IMG/VR virus record: IMGVR_UViG_3300021093_000034
Location: 1-64,000 of that record
Length of the DNA stretch: 64,000 nucleotides
Strand: one strand, 5' to 3'
DNA from: a virus
Below, one piece after another: positions 18,101-25,197 of the stretch. Both the position numbers and the translations under genes were made by a program. Under the pieces are notes generated by a model. The model was not told where the DNA came from and made no database searches. It saw only the letters and a program-made list of their open reading frames with translations. The first letter of the stretch is position 1. Every line of letters begins with the position of its first letter.

Positions 18101-18327
18101 CCAGTATATCCGTTGTTAAAAATTACAAAAGGATCCGAAATGAAAGTGTTTATTGCATTGATATTACTGCTTGTTCCAGTAATAGTAAGATTACCAATGA
18201 TGCTTAAATTACTGTTAAGGGTTAAATCTGTGGCAAACAAACTACCAACTAAGGTTTGACTTGCAATTTTAGCCGCGGTAATTGTAGCATCGGTAATTTG
18301 ATTATTTTTAATTCGTGTGACAGCCAT
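15172..18327 (-). CDS. Large repetitive tail fibre protein
   Basis: 1051 aa. The N-terminus (AVTRIKNNQITDATITAAKI) is a typical fibre-anchor sequence. A beta domain with WVWSEADAAFTGI follows, then two repeat zones. The first has 20-aa units (TTANITTLGAGTTTSAQLN) and the second 63-aa units (starting SGAINAGSIQATPIGSTSAS). The later part has the surface modules MIRFNTSNAQLEFYSGSGWV and VSTNGVLQIPTTAYSVSG. The C-terminal roughly 130 residues (ADIAENYLADAVYNPGTVVE ... LLGRVPVNVIGPVYKGDML) match the end of the protein at 13693. This C-terminal module may be a self-processing or trimerisation domain (Peptidase G2-like is a guess). AAGGAT precedes ATG 18327. Confidence 0.75.
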   Translation of the reverse strand: MAVTRIKNNQITDATITAAKIASQTLVGSLFATDLTLNSNLSIIGNLTITGTSSNINAINTFISDPFVIFNNGYTGSLTNYTIGILVNRNLASLGSFGAVNAAWVWSEADAAFTGIATTDTGTGIVSINNSGYANIKIGNLNAVTAVTASSITATTLNFTNAVATTLVATNFSTGNAVISGGYISNLANATITTGNVESWYATNLNSTTANITTLDAGTTTSAVLNSTTANITTLGAGTTTSAQLNATTANITTLGAGTTTSAQLNATTGNITTLGAGTTTTATLNTTTGNITNGMSTTFVATNFSSPNAVVTGGSVNNSPIGNTTPSTAAFTTLTASGATTFTNATQSDSASTGAVVVTGGVGVGANLNVAGNVTVTGNLLVLGNTTTLNVETLNVEDLNITVAANATSAAEANGAGLTVAGANATFTYLNADDSWNLNKKLNATTIGAATINITTANITTGDITSGRATTFVADNFSSPNAVVTGGSVNNTVIGNTTPVNGTFAVLKSTGNIVAASGTASTNTTTGALVVVGGAGISGAINAGSIQATPIGSTSASTGAFTTITSSSTITSSGNIVAASGTASTNTTTGALVVVGGIGISGAINAGSIQATPIGSTSASTGAFTTITSSSTITASGNIVAASGTASTNTTTGALVVNGGTGISANLNVGLGAAFNTTKTANYDFVVKGATDETLIWARPSSTYDQVVIGNSATTSTLVNGAKLIVNTTDSILIPVGSTAQRPGSSGGTDTAGMIRFNTSNAQLEFYSGSGWVNTGTSFTVVASDTFDGDDVTLNFTLGAAATTQSVIVSTNGVLQIPTTAYSVSGTTLTFTQAPATGDKIEVRRFSTTATVSTLESSNGYVSFVATNSFANINAGSGAATTRMSFNTTGNVSVTANVQPSANVTFDLGNVNSWWKQIFVNSTVTGGADIAENYLADAVYNPGTVVEFGGEAEVTVSMAEGSTRIAGVITSQPGHVMNGGLKGSTVASVALLGRVPVNVIGPVYKGDMLISAGYGFARSCAAPVLGSVIGKALANFEGEKGSVEVVVGRS
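16349..16800 (-). repeat. 189-bp in-frame direct repeat inside the fibre gene (about 2.3 copies)
   Basis: The same block (for example the stretch beginning GTAAATGCACCAG on the plus strand) occurs at 16451 and again at 16640, a period of exactly 189 bp or 63 codons. A partial third copy lies towards 16800. Copies are near-identical. Confidence 0.85.
17461..17720 (-). repeat. 60-bp in-frame tandem repeat inside the fibre gene (about 4-5 copies)
   Basis: Units of 60 bp start near 17461, 17521, 17581 and 17641. The units at 17521 and 17581 are nearly identical and the outer ones diverged. Each encodes a 20-aa step of the form ATTANITTLGAGTTTSAQLN. Confidence 0.85.
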
Positions 18328-18355
18328 TACTGATCCTTCTATAAGGTGTTATCAG

Positions 18356-18363
18356 TATTTAGC
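18356..18363 (-). promoter_or_regulatory. T4-type late promoter box (GCTAAATA) for the large fibre gene
   Basis: Minus-strand GCTAAATA in the 57-base gap before ATG 18327. The leader holds AAGGAT. Confidence 0.5.
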
Positions 18364-18384
18364 AGAATGGATGGGGTTAAGGTT

Positions 18385-20091
18385 TTACACTACAAAATAG
18401 GTTTTTTGTAGCTTGATATTGGCTGTTCCTGCCACAGTATTTGCCCATAATCTCACAGTAGTGCCAGAAACATTTGCTATGAAAGTGGTTAAAGTACTGC
18501 CAGTAACTACTCTGTTGACATTACTTACATTTACGGTAGAGCCCATTTGCACTATAGCAAAATCAGCAAACTCTGCAGAACTGGCAGCTGTAGTTGATGC
18601 CAAATATCGTACTGATCTGTAACTGGCTTGATCAAAACTGTCAACTATCACATGCGAAGTGGTTAGAGCAATATTGGCTGGACTCACTTCCTGAGTGTTT
18701 TCCGCTGTAACTGTACCGGCTGCAATATACCTTATGCTTACAATATCAGTAACCAGTGGTATTTCTGTAAATGTAATTTGTGTACCAGCTACCGTATATG
18801 CTACACCTGGTTGCTGTAGTGTACCGTTGATGCTAACAATGATACCTTCGGCTGTGGTACTGTAATCAAGTGTGTACACTGTGTTTGTACCATCAGGTGT
18901 AATGGTTTGATTATTAATTTGACCTAATAAACTTACCCATCCAGATCCTGTGTACACTTCTAATGTGTTGGTAATGTTGTTCCATCTTATAGCGCCGCCA
19001 TAAACTGGTGTGGGCTGTTGAGCAGTAGTACCAGATGGTAATTGTAATGCAGAAGTTGTTGCTATTGTTACTACTGCATTACCATTTAATAACGGACTTA
19101 AAACTAAATTTCCAGTACGGCTGGATACGGTAACATCATTGAAATTAATATTGCCTATGTTAGCAGTGGCAATTGTTGCATTCGCCAATCCACTTATGTA
19201 ACCACCACTGACAACTGCATTCGCAGTGCTGAAATTTGAGGCTACAGCGGTAGTGATGTTAGCAGCAGTAGAATTTAATGTCGCTGCTGACCAACTCTGT
19301 GCGTTACCTGTTGTGACTGTGGCATTGGCTAACCCAGCAATATATCCACCAGTGATTAAAATGTTTCCAGAACTGAAATTGGTAATGGCGCTTGTTGTTA
19401 CATAAGCATTGGTCAGTGCAGATATATAACCGCCGCTAATAACAGCATTACCTGTGCTAAAATTTGTAGTAGTACCAGTGGTCGTATTGCTTTGTGTAGC
19501 GTTAAGTGTGGTAGCGTACCAACTTTCTACATTTCCTGTTGCAGCAGTAATATTTGCGAGTGCAGATATGTAACCTCCACTAACAACTGCATTTGCTGTA
19601 CTAAAATTTGTTGTTTGGGTAGTGGTAGCAGTTAAATTAGCTAAATCGTTGATATAACCGCCGGTAATGACAGCATTGGCAGTGTTGACGGATCCAAATG
19701 CACCTGCGTAGGTAACTCCAATGTTGCCAAAGATACTGCTTCCATTCACATTAGAGATATTACCACTGAAGTTATAGGCAAACAAATTACCTGCAAAAAG
19801 ATTTCCCGAGATACCAGCACCGCCAACTACAGTTAATGCACCGTTAGTGACATCAGTGGAGTTTACGCCAGATGTTGCAACTAAATTGCCAAATATTCGT
19901 GCTACCCCTGACACATTGGCAGTGCCTGTAACAGTGAATGTATCTACTAGACTGTTGGTATTGACACCAAATCGAAAGTTGGTGAAATCCATATAGGTCA
20001 ACGGTTTACCATTTGTGGTAAACGCAAGATCTACACTTTGTCTGTCTAGGTCGGAAAAAAGTAAAGCGCCGCTTATTCTGCCAATTGCCAC
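18385..20091 (-). CDS. Repetitive tail fibre protein
   Basis: 568 aa from GTG 20091, with AAGGAG upstream overlapping the previous stop region. The N-terminus (AIGRISGALLFSDLDRQSVD) is an anchor-like domain. The middle contains about six loose repeats of the form NFSTANAVVSGGYISGLANA, also present once in the 1051-aa fibre. The C-terminal third has IRWNNITNTLEVYTGSGWVS, then SINGTLQQPGVAYTVAG, then a lectin-like beta region. It is probably a fibre shaft and tip component of the same complex as its neighbours. Confidence 0.7.
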   Translation of the reverse strand: MAIGRISGALLFSDLDRQSVDLAFTTNGKPLTYMDFTNFRFGVNTNSLVDTFTVTGTANVSGVARIFGNLVATSGVNSTDVTNGALTVVGGAGISGNLFAGNLFAYNFSGNISNVNGSSIFGNIGVTYAGAFGSVNTANAVITGGYINDLANLTATTTQTTNFSTANAVVSGGYISALANITAATGNVESWYATTLNATQSNTTTGTTTNFSTGNAVISGGYISALTNAYVTTSAITNFSSGNILITGGYIAGLANATVTTGNAQSWSAATLNSTAANITTAVASNFSTANAVVSGGYISGLANATIATANIGNINFNDVTVSSRTGNLVLSPLLNGNAVVTIATTSALQLPSGTTAQQPTPVYGGAIRWNNITNTLEVYTGSGWVSLLGQINNQTITPDGTNTVYTLDYSTTAEGIIVSINGTLQQPGVAYTVAGTQITFTEIPLVTDIVSIRYIAAGTVTAENTQEVSPANIALTTSHVIVDSFDQASYRSVRYLASTTAASSAEFADFAIVQMGSTVNVSNVNRVVTGSTLTTFIANVSGTTVRLWANTVAGTANIKLQKTYFVV

Positions 20092-20100
20092 GGCTGCTCC

Positions 20101-20526
20101 TTATGCAGCATCAGTGCTGTTGAGGTTGTGTACTACTACAATTTTGTTAGGATTCACTCCTGGCGCAGGAGGAGGGCTGGTGAATGTGATAGTGGTTGTA
20201 CCATTCGTGGTATAATTTATTGTGGGCTGCTGATAAACACCGCCAATTGAAACCAGTACAGCGTTGTCGCTTGATTCTATTTGACTCATTGTAAATGCGG
20301 TGGTTACACCATCGCCAGTGAATTCATCTACTGTGATGCTTACCGAACCAATTTTGGCCACTTGATTCCAAACACTGGCAAAGTACATTTCTATTCTGTT
20401 GTTTGATATGTTAAATCTGACCTGTCCATTCACTGGTTGGTCTGGTCCAACACTGTTACTACCAATAGGCAATTGTATTGCGTAGCTACCGCCCAACAAT
20501 TGTGTGTTTTTTAAATAGCGTCCCAT
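20101..20526 (-). CDS. Small fibre-associated protein made of two surface modules
   Basis: 141 aa. It consists almost only of two modules found in its larger neighbours: VRFNISNNRIEMYFASVWNQ and the beta-sandwich FTGDGVTTAFTMS with VLVSIGGVYQQPTINYT. The N-terminus GRYLKNTQLLGGSYAIQLP looks like a docking strand. It lies 9 bases before the 568-aa fibre gene in transcription order. Likely a fibre adaptor. Confidence 0.6.
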   Translation of the reverse strand: MGRYLKNTQLLGGSYAIQLPIGSNSVGPDQPVNGQVRFNISNNRIEMYFASVWNQVAKIGSVSITVDEFTGDGVTTAFTMSQIESSDNAVLVSIGGVYQQPTINYTTNGTTTITFTSPPPAPGVNPNKIVVVHNLNSTDAA

Positions 20527-20529
20527 TAG

Positions 20530-20853
20530 TTATACACCTATAGTGCTTACAGTGGCCACAATGGTGTTACCAACATTGGCATTTGCTCTAATTGTGTCGC
20601 CTTGAGCCAATACCAGTTTTTCCCAGTCAACAATATAGGTATCCCCGGATGTGATCAATTTGTTCTTGTACACTATGTTGTTGGCATTGGCCTCAAAGCC
20701 CGCAGGAACAACATGCAAGGTAAAGGCTGTTGCTGCTGTGTTTGTGTTGCAAAAATACATGGTAGTTACCGCTTGTCCACCAACGCTGGTCACTGTCAAT
20801 ACATTGGCTGCTGCCTGTCCTGAGTCTACTAAAACTGTGTTGTGAATTGCCAT
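20530..20853 (-). CDS. Small beta-rich structural protein of the fibre cluster
   Basis: 107 aa, starting at ATG 20853 with AAGGA upstream. It is all-beta by composition (Val/Thr/Asn/Ala), with TMYFCNTNTAATAFTLHVV and TYIVDWEKLVLAQGDTIRA. This resembles small phage head-fibre or tail-accessory proteins that form compact beta sandwiches. No catalytic motif is visible. Role inferred only from position. Confidence 0.55.
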   Translation of the reverse strand: MAIHNTVLVDSGQAAANVLTVTSVGGQAVTTMYFCNTNTAATAFTLHVVPAGFEANANNIVYKNKLITSGDTYIVDWEKLVLAQGDTIRANANVGNTIVATVSTIGV

Positions 20854-20862
20854 TTTATATCC

Positions 20863-21243
20863 TTATAGTACCAATGCGTAAACTTGTGCGCTGGTTACTG
20901 CTGTTGCTGATCCGGTCTGAATTGATTCGTATGTTGATCCATCGTTTGTTAAAGTCCAGGCCCCTAATGTTTCGTTCCAAAGGATTGCCACATTTGCATA
21001 CGATCCTCTATCAACCTCAATACCAGCTGTGTTTAGTGTTACACCTGCCCCAGTTTCCCCTGCATTTAAAGTTATGGTATTATCAGTGATGCTGAGATCT
21101 TTTTTGTAAACGTTGGTGGAATTTCCTCCAACAAAAAGATTACCATCAATGTAGACTGTGTTAGTACTTATAGTGACATTGGCAGTTGGATTGATCTTGT
21201 TGGTAATACTGTAGTCAGTATTTAAACTTTTAACTGTGGCCAT
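20863..21243 (-). CDS. Fibre-like protein, first gene of the fibre operon
   Basis: 126 aa. The sequence DLSITDNTITLNAGETGAGV then VAILWNETLGAWTLTNDG is the same module as DLNITVAANATSAAEANGAG then LNADDSWNLNK in the 1051-aa fibre. It probably forms an N-terminal or collar part of the fibre complex. AAGGA precedes ATG 21243, and a late box lies at 21263-21270. Confidence 0.6.
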   Translation of the reverse strand: MATVKSLNTDYSITNKINPTANVTISTNTVYIDGNLFVGGNSTNVYKKDLSITDNTITLNAGETGAGVTLNTAGIEVDRGSYANVAILWNETLGAWTLTNDGSTYESIQTGSATAVTSAQVYALVL

Positions 21244-21262
21244 TATGGGTCCTTATCTAGTG

Positions 21263-21270
21263 TATTTATG
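21263..21270 (-). promoter_or_regulatory. T4-type late promoter box (CATAAATA) for the fibre operon
   Basis: Minus-strand CATAAATA, about 20 bases before ATG 21243 and downstream of the terminator at 21301-21318. It marks the start of a separate fibre transcription unit. Confidence 0.6.
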
Positions 21271-21300
21271 CTAGTATAAAGTTTGATCTAGTCAATAAAA

Positions 21301-21318
21301 AACCCGCCAAAGCGGGTT
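21301..21318 (-). terminator. Intrinsic terminator between head module and fibre operon
   Basis: AACCCGC and GCGGGTT form a 7-bp stem with a 4-base loop, followed on the minus strand by a run of T. Confidence 0.85.
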
Positions 21319-21337
21319 TAATTTTATATCATTTTGA

Positions 21338-21829
21338 TCAATGACATTCTACATTTGCAAAAGTAGAAGTTGCTACGCTGTCACTGGTTCTCCAACGATA
21401 TCTGTTATTGCTTTGATCCCAAACATGTTTGTTTGAGATTCTGCTTACATAGAACCGAGTATTACTGGTATTATACCCAGTCACTGTCATAGTGCTCGAT
21501 CCTGATGCTGCTGCTGCATTGGCAGCATCTGCTCCTGCTGCTAATGTAGCGATAGTAACACTGGCATTGCTATGTGTACGACTTTCAGTTGCGCCTACCG
21601 CATTAGCGACCAAGAACTGTTTAGCACCTTTTTGAGCAATAATATAGGCATTTGCGTGTAACACGCCTGCGCTTGTTCTAAATTGTACTTTGACTGTTTT
21701 TACACCTTGAACTGTTACCCACTGTGGACGACCGCCGGTGCCACCAACGGAACTGATTGTTGCACTTACTTCTTGATCAACTAGTGTACCGTCACTTCTT
21801 TCGTGACTAATTTTTAAACCTCTTGCCAT
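21338..21829 (-). CDS. Unknown structural protein downstream of gp23
   Basis: 163 aa with GGAG upstream of ATG 21829. The N-terminal half is beta-rich (GTLVDQEVSATISSVGGTGG, VQGVKTVKVQFRTSAGVLHA). An Ala-rich helix follows (AAGADAANAAAASG), then a beta end with FYVSRISNKHVWDQSNNRYR. It has its own late box, leader and terminator, so it is likely made in quantity as a virion component, for example a head decoration protein. That role is inference and no family is recognised. Confidence 0.6.
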   Translation of the reverse strand: MARGLKISHERSDGTLVDQEVSATISSVGGTGGRPQWVTVQGVKTVKVQFRTSAGVLHANAYIIAQKGAKQFLVANAVGATESRTHSNASVTIATLAAGADAANAAAASGSSTMTVTGYNTSNTRFYVSRISNKHVWDQSNNRYRWRTSDSVATSTFANVECH

Positions 21830-21886
21830 TTTATTTCTCCTTTAATTAGCGTTCTAGGCTATACGCGGTTAGCATTCCGACATAAG

Positions 21887-21902
21887 CTCTCAGTTAAGAG
21901 CG
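21887..21902 (-). promoter_or_regulatory. Hairpin at the 5' end of the leader of gene 21338-21829
   Basis: GCTCT and AGAGC pair around a 6-base loop, beginning within a few bases of the start predicted from the late box 21910-21917. A 5'-terminal hairpin could protect this long leader from decay. Confidence 0.4.
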
Positions 21903-21908
21903 AACTAA

Positions 21909-22145
21909 TTATTTATTTGATCCGCAATAAATTTGGTCCATGGATCGGTGTTTGCGTACTGCCGTAGTACTTCTAGATTTTTTACTCTTCGCGTTGTGGT
22001 AGCAAAGTAAATTTTTTTCTAAATCTTTAAATACACGGGCCAACTCAATTAATACTCTGTCACAACGTATCGTCCACGAATCAATAGTATCGTAGCTGTG
22101 ATCAATATAATTGTCAAAAGTATCAATTCCAATATACTTACTCAT
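21909..22145 (-). CDS. Small unknown protein after the gp23 terminator
   Basis: 78 aa from ATG 22145 (MSKYIGIDTFDNY). A longer reading would start inside the terminator and is unlikely. The N-terminal half is acidic and helical (YDTIDSWTIRCDRVLIELAR). The C-terminus is basic with scattered Cys and His. No Shine-Dalgarno is visible because the ATG directly follows the terminator T-run. It may be translated only from readthrough mRNA. Moderate chance of being real. Confidence 0.45.
   Translation of the reverse strand: MSKYIGIDTFDNYIDHSYDTIDSWTIRCDRVLIELARVFKDLEKNLLCYHNAKSKKSRSTTAVRKHRSMDQIYCGSNK
21910..21917 (-). promoter_or_regulatory. T4-type late promoter box (AATAAATA)
   Basis: Minus-strand AATAAATA overlapping the last codons of the small gene 21909-22145. 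It would produce a leader of about 75 bases for the structural gene at 21829. Confidence 0.5.
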
Positions 22146-22151
22146 AAAAAA

Positions 22152-22167
22152 AGCACCCGAAGGTGCT
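22152..22167 (-). terminator. gp23 terminator with C(UUCG)G tetraloop
   Basis: On the minus strand AGCACC, loop TTCG, GGTGCT, then seven T. The UUCG loop closed by C-G is exceptionally stable. It lies about 30 bases after the gp23 stop. Confidence 0.9.
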
Positions 22168-22196
22168 TTTTTATTTTTACCAAACAATGATAAAAA

Positions 22197-23393
22197 TCAC
22201 TGAAATGATAGATTTGAGACAGCAATCTCACCTAGGTAGTCAGCTGCATTACCGAACGACGATGCTGTGTTAGTTAACTCAACATAACCATAACGAGTCA
22301 TGAAACCAACTACTGGCTCAAATGTGCTTGGATCTAGAACAACACCAGAGCTCATTAGAGGGATATATGGGCAATAGAACGCTGCTGCATCAGCCTCGCT
22401 TGAACCCTTATAACCAACTAGAACTGCTTGGCTATCGCTAGCATAGCTGTCAACATAGATACGCATTGCGCCGTTTAGTGTACCAACAAACTTGGTGTTG
22501 GTAGGAGCTTCAAAGGTACCTTCAGTTGTACGAGCAAATGCACTAGTGGTTGCGCTTTGTAACACAGTTAGAGCTGCTGGACTTACAACTGCCCAGTTAC
22601 CAGCACCACGACGTGTACGACTAGCGATTAGGTTTGCTGTACGGTTGATTAGAACAGCTAGTGCAGCATGTTCGTCACCAACGAATGTAGCAGTACCTGA
22701 TACAGCAGCCTGGTCAAATGTAAACTCAGTTGCTGCTAGGCTACGTAGCGAACCTAGGATTTCTTGGTCAATTTCAACGGTAATCTCTTGTGCAAGAGCT
22801 GCCATGATTTCTGCTTCGATGTCAAGACCGTGCATGGCTTGTGCATCTTGTGCAGCTTCAAAAGTCCAGCGAGCTGATAACTTACGAGTCTTGGCTTCAA
22901 CAACTTGCTTCAAGATTTGTACATTGATTCTGTTACCAGGTACACCTTCTAGTGTGCTAGTTGTTGCTGCTTTACCAGTTGTTGCTGTGCCACCTGGTGT
23001 TAGACCAGAATATGCAACAGCTATCTTGAATGGGCTTAGTGCTTCATCACCAGCTGTGGTACCAGTAGCGTATGGGCTAGCTGTGTCAGTGGTATTGTCT
23101 GCATAACGAACACGTAGTGTGTGGATCTGTGCAACAGGTCCAGTCATTGGCTGAACACCAACGATTTCGTTTGCAATAACTGTAGGCATTACACGTCGAA
23201 TAACTGGTAGAATTACACGATTTAGTGTTGCTACGTTTGAAGCGGCAGTTGCGCCTGCAGTTGCAGCTTCCATCAAGTGCGTGCGAGTGTTCTCAAGGAT
23301 TACACCCATTGTGGTTCTTTTAGAACCGTTTAAGCCTTCTAACAGAGCGTCTTTAGTTTCGCCCCAACGGCTTTCTAGTAATGCTTGTGTCAT
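22197..23393 (-). CDS. 23: Major capsid protein gp23
   Basis: 398 aa (shorter than T4 gp23, 521 aa). It forms the hexamers of the head shell. The N-terminal SRWGETKDALLEGLNGSKR and mid-region LPVIRRVMPTVIANEIVGVQ with MTGPVAQIHTLRVRYAD are diagnostic of T4-like gp23. A candidate gp21 cleavage site is after Glu42 (HLME before AATAGA), fitting the L-x-E rule. It has a strong AAGGA site before ATG 23393, its own late box, and the UUCG terminator. It follows gp20-core-21-22 as in T4. Confidence 0.95.
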   Translation of the reverse strand: MTQALLESRWGETKDALLEGLNGSKRTTMGVILENTRTHLMEAATAGATAASNVATLNRVILPVIRRVMPTVIANEIVGVQPMTGPVAQIHTLRVRYADNTTDTASPYATGTTAGDEALSPFKIAVAYSGLTPGGTATTGKAATTSTLEGVPGNRINVQILKQVVEAKTRKLSARWTFEAAQDAQAMHGLDIEAEIMAALAQEITVEIDQEILGSLRSLAATEFTFDQAAVSGTATFVGDEHAALAVLINRTANLIASRTRRGAGNWAVVSPAALTVLQSATTSAFARTTEGTFEAPTNTKFVGTLNGAMRIYVDSYASDSQAVLVGYKGSSEADAAAFYCPYIPLMSSGVVLDPSTFEPVVGFMTRYGYVELTNTASSFGNAADYLGEIAVSNLSFQ

Positions 23394-23409
23394 TTTTTTC
23401 CTTTTCTCC

Positions 23410-23417
23410 TATTTAGG
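23410..23417 (-). promoter_or_regulatory. T4-type late promoter box (CCTAAATA) for gp23
   Basis: Minus-strand CCTAAATA in the gp22-gp23 gap. The predicted leader contains AAGGA. A private promoter fits the high demand for capsid protein. Confidence 0.6.
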
Positions 23418-23419
23418 GT

Positions 23420-24526
23420 TTACTTTAGCCCTGCTAAACGCTTGATTTCAAAAACGTTATTAGCGTTTTCTTCAACGGTTTGTGTATTAGCAGATTTATC
23501 ACCAGTTACTTCTACACGGCCTTCTGCTAGCATTGCCTTGGGCTTGGCAGCAGGTTGAGCTGTGTTGTTTAGAACAGCTGGTAGATACTTGTCGTATGCA
23601 CTCTGCAACTTAGCAGTCTGCACACTTTCAAGGAGTTCGCTCATGACTGCTGCTTTCTCCTTGTTTAACGATTTCAAAAGACTTGCCATGATTTCACGGC
23701 GTTCAGTTGATTCACGTATAATCTTAATTTCTTTCTCTTTTGATTCAACAATCATTGCAGCTTTTTCTACATGAGCTTGTGCTTCTTGCAAAGCCTGCTC
23801 TTTGGCAGCAACAACAGCTTGTAGCTTGCGAATCTCTTTGTTCTCATTTAAGTGAGTAACAGCGAATTCACTAGCAAAAGCTTCAAAGATTTGACGACCA
23901 AACATGTTCTCACGAGCAAGTTGTATGTCTTCTTTGAGTTGAGTCATTTCTGACTCTAGTTTTCTGGTAATTGACTCTTTAACCAGTTCTGCAGATCTTG
24001 CAACGAAATTTTGTTGTAGTTCAGCAAGCTTATCTTTGGCACCAGCGATTAGACGAACTTTTGTCTCAACCACTGCCTGCTTGTCTTGCTCGAACTCTTG
24101 AATTTCTTCCGCTAATGACTTGATAACAAATGATTCTAGCTTACTAACACTATTTTCATATTGCTTACGGTCTTCACGTAGTTCTTTAATTTCTTCGGCC
24201 AGTTTACCAACCAAGAAATTGTTGAACTTTTCGCTGTTTTCCATCATGTGAACTTTAAATTTCGCACGATCTTCTGCTAGAGACTGTTTCTCTGCTGCAA
24301 ACTCTTCGAGTTCGCTTTGCAGACTTTCAGTTACCATTCTGTCTAGAGCTTCAACCATAACTTGTTTGTCATGCTGATAGCGTTGAGCAAATTCTTCACG
24401 AAGTTCTGCACGAACACTCTCACGAGCTTCTAGCAGTTTTGCTTCCCAAGCTTCACTAATTGCTTGCTTGGTATCTTCGTTTATGATGCCGCTGTCTACC
24501 AATGGTTTGATAGCATCTAATAACAT
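23420..24526 (-). CDS. 22: Prohead core scaffolding protein gp22
   Basis: 368 aa, nearly all charged heptad-like helix (KQSLAEDRAKFKVHMMENSE, QLKEDIQLARENMFGRQIFE). Such coiled-coil scaffolds fill the T4 prohead and are degraded by gp21. Several L-x-E sites (for example MLAE before GRVEV) are candidate cleavage points. The C-terminus VFEIKRLAGLK is like that of cyanophage-type gp22. It lies between gp21 and gp23, as expected. Confidence 0.9.
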   Translation of the reverse strand: MLLDAIKPLVDSGIINEDTKQAISEAWEAKLLEARESVRAELREEFAQRYQHDKQVMVEALDRMVTESLQSELEEFAAEKQSLAEDRAKFKVHMMENSEKFNNFLVGKLAEEIKELREDRKQYENSVSKLESFVIKSLAEEIQEFEQDKQAVVETKVRLIAGAKDKLAELQQNFVARSAELVKESITRKLESEMTQLKEDIQLARENMFGRQIFEAFASEFAVTHLNENKEIRKLQAVVAAKEQALQEAQAHVEKAAMIVESKEKEIKIIRESTERREIMASLLKSLNKEKAAVMSELLESVQTAKLQSAYDKYLPAVLNNTAQPAAKPKAMLAEGRVEVTGDKSANTQTVEENANNVFEIKRLAGLK

Positions 24527-24536
24527 CAGGTTTCTC

Positions 24537-25184
24537 CTATTTTAACTTAAGGTCATTGATAAGGCGTGTTAGGCCTTCTTTCAGGTACCGCTGTACTCTT
24601 TGATCTTGTGTGGCATCACGAGCCACATCTAACACTCGGTGTCCGTGACGCATATTCATCAAGCTCTCATAGATAGCTCTTGGATATGCATTTGGAGCCG
24701 AAGGCTGTGCTACAATGTCAACGGTTATGATATCAAAACCACTTACACGCCCGTCGTTAGCTACTTCTCCGCTTCCTCGGCTGCTGACACCCAACTTTAC
24801 ACCAGATGTGATCATTGCTTTAACAAGTTCTCCCATTGGTGTTGGTAGGATTTTTAGTTTGCCAAATCCGCAAGGACCGTCCATCCACATGCCTGTAATC
24901 ATATGTGACACACGATCCAAATTAATCTTCAAATCATCAGGGTGATCAACTTCGCCAAGGACGCTTTTGCCTTCCTTGATAGTTTCATTGATAGTTTGTA
25001 CGGCCTTTTGAATTTCCGTCATAGGATATACACGCTGATTTTCATTTTTGACATCACCTTGAATGCATATCCCTTCCAGATACAAATTTTTCTGTTCCTT
25101 TCCATCGTACCCGGGCGCATCCTCTTCAAGGATTTTGATCTGCGCCCGGTCGAATGAAAGTTGCTCTTTTAGGTACAAAGCCAT
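24537..25184 (-). CDS. 21: Prohead core protease gp21
   Basis: 215 aa (T4 gp21 is 212 aa). It is a serine protease of the herpesvirus-assemblin-like group that matures the prohead. Catalytic His81 lies in GEVDHPDD and the Ser in LGVSSRGSG (about residue 134-135), both in the usual spacing. VDIVAQPSAPNAYPRA follows, as in other gp21 proteins. The C-terminus is basic and helical. The position between core protein and gp22 matches T4. Confidence 0.93.
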   Translation of the reverse strand: MALYLKEQLSFDRAQIKILEEDAPGYDGKEQKNLYLEGICIQGDVKNENQRVYPMTEIQKAVQTINETIKEGKSVLGEVDHPDDLKINLDRVSHMITGMWMDGPCGFGKLKILPTPMGELVKAMITSGVKLGVSSRGSGEVANDGRVSGFDIITVDIVAQPSAPNAYPRAIYESLMNMRHGHRVLDVARDATQDQRVQRYLKEGLTRLINDLKLK

Positions 25185-25197
25185 ATTATTGCCCTAA

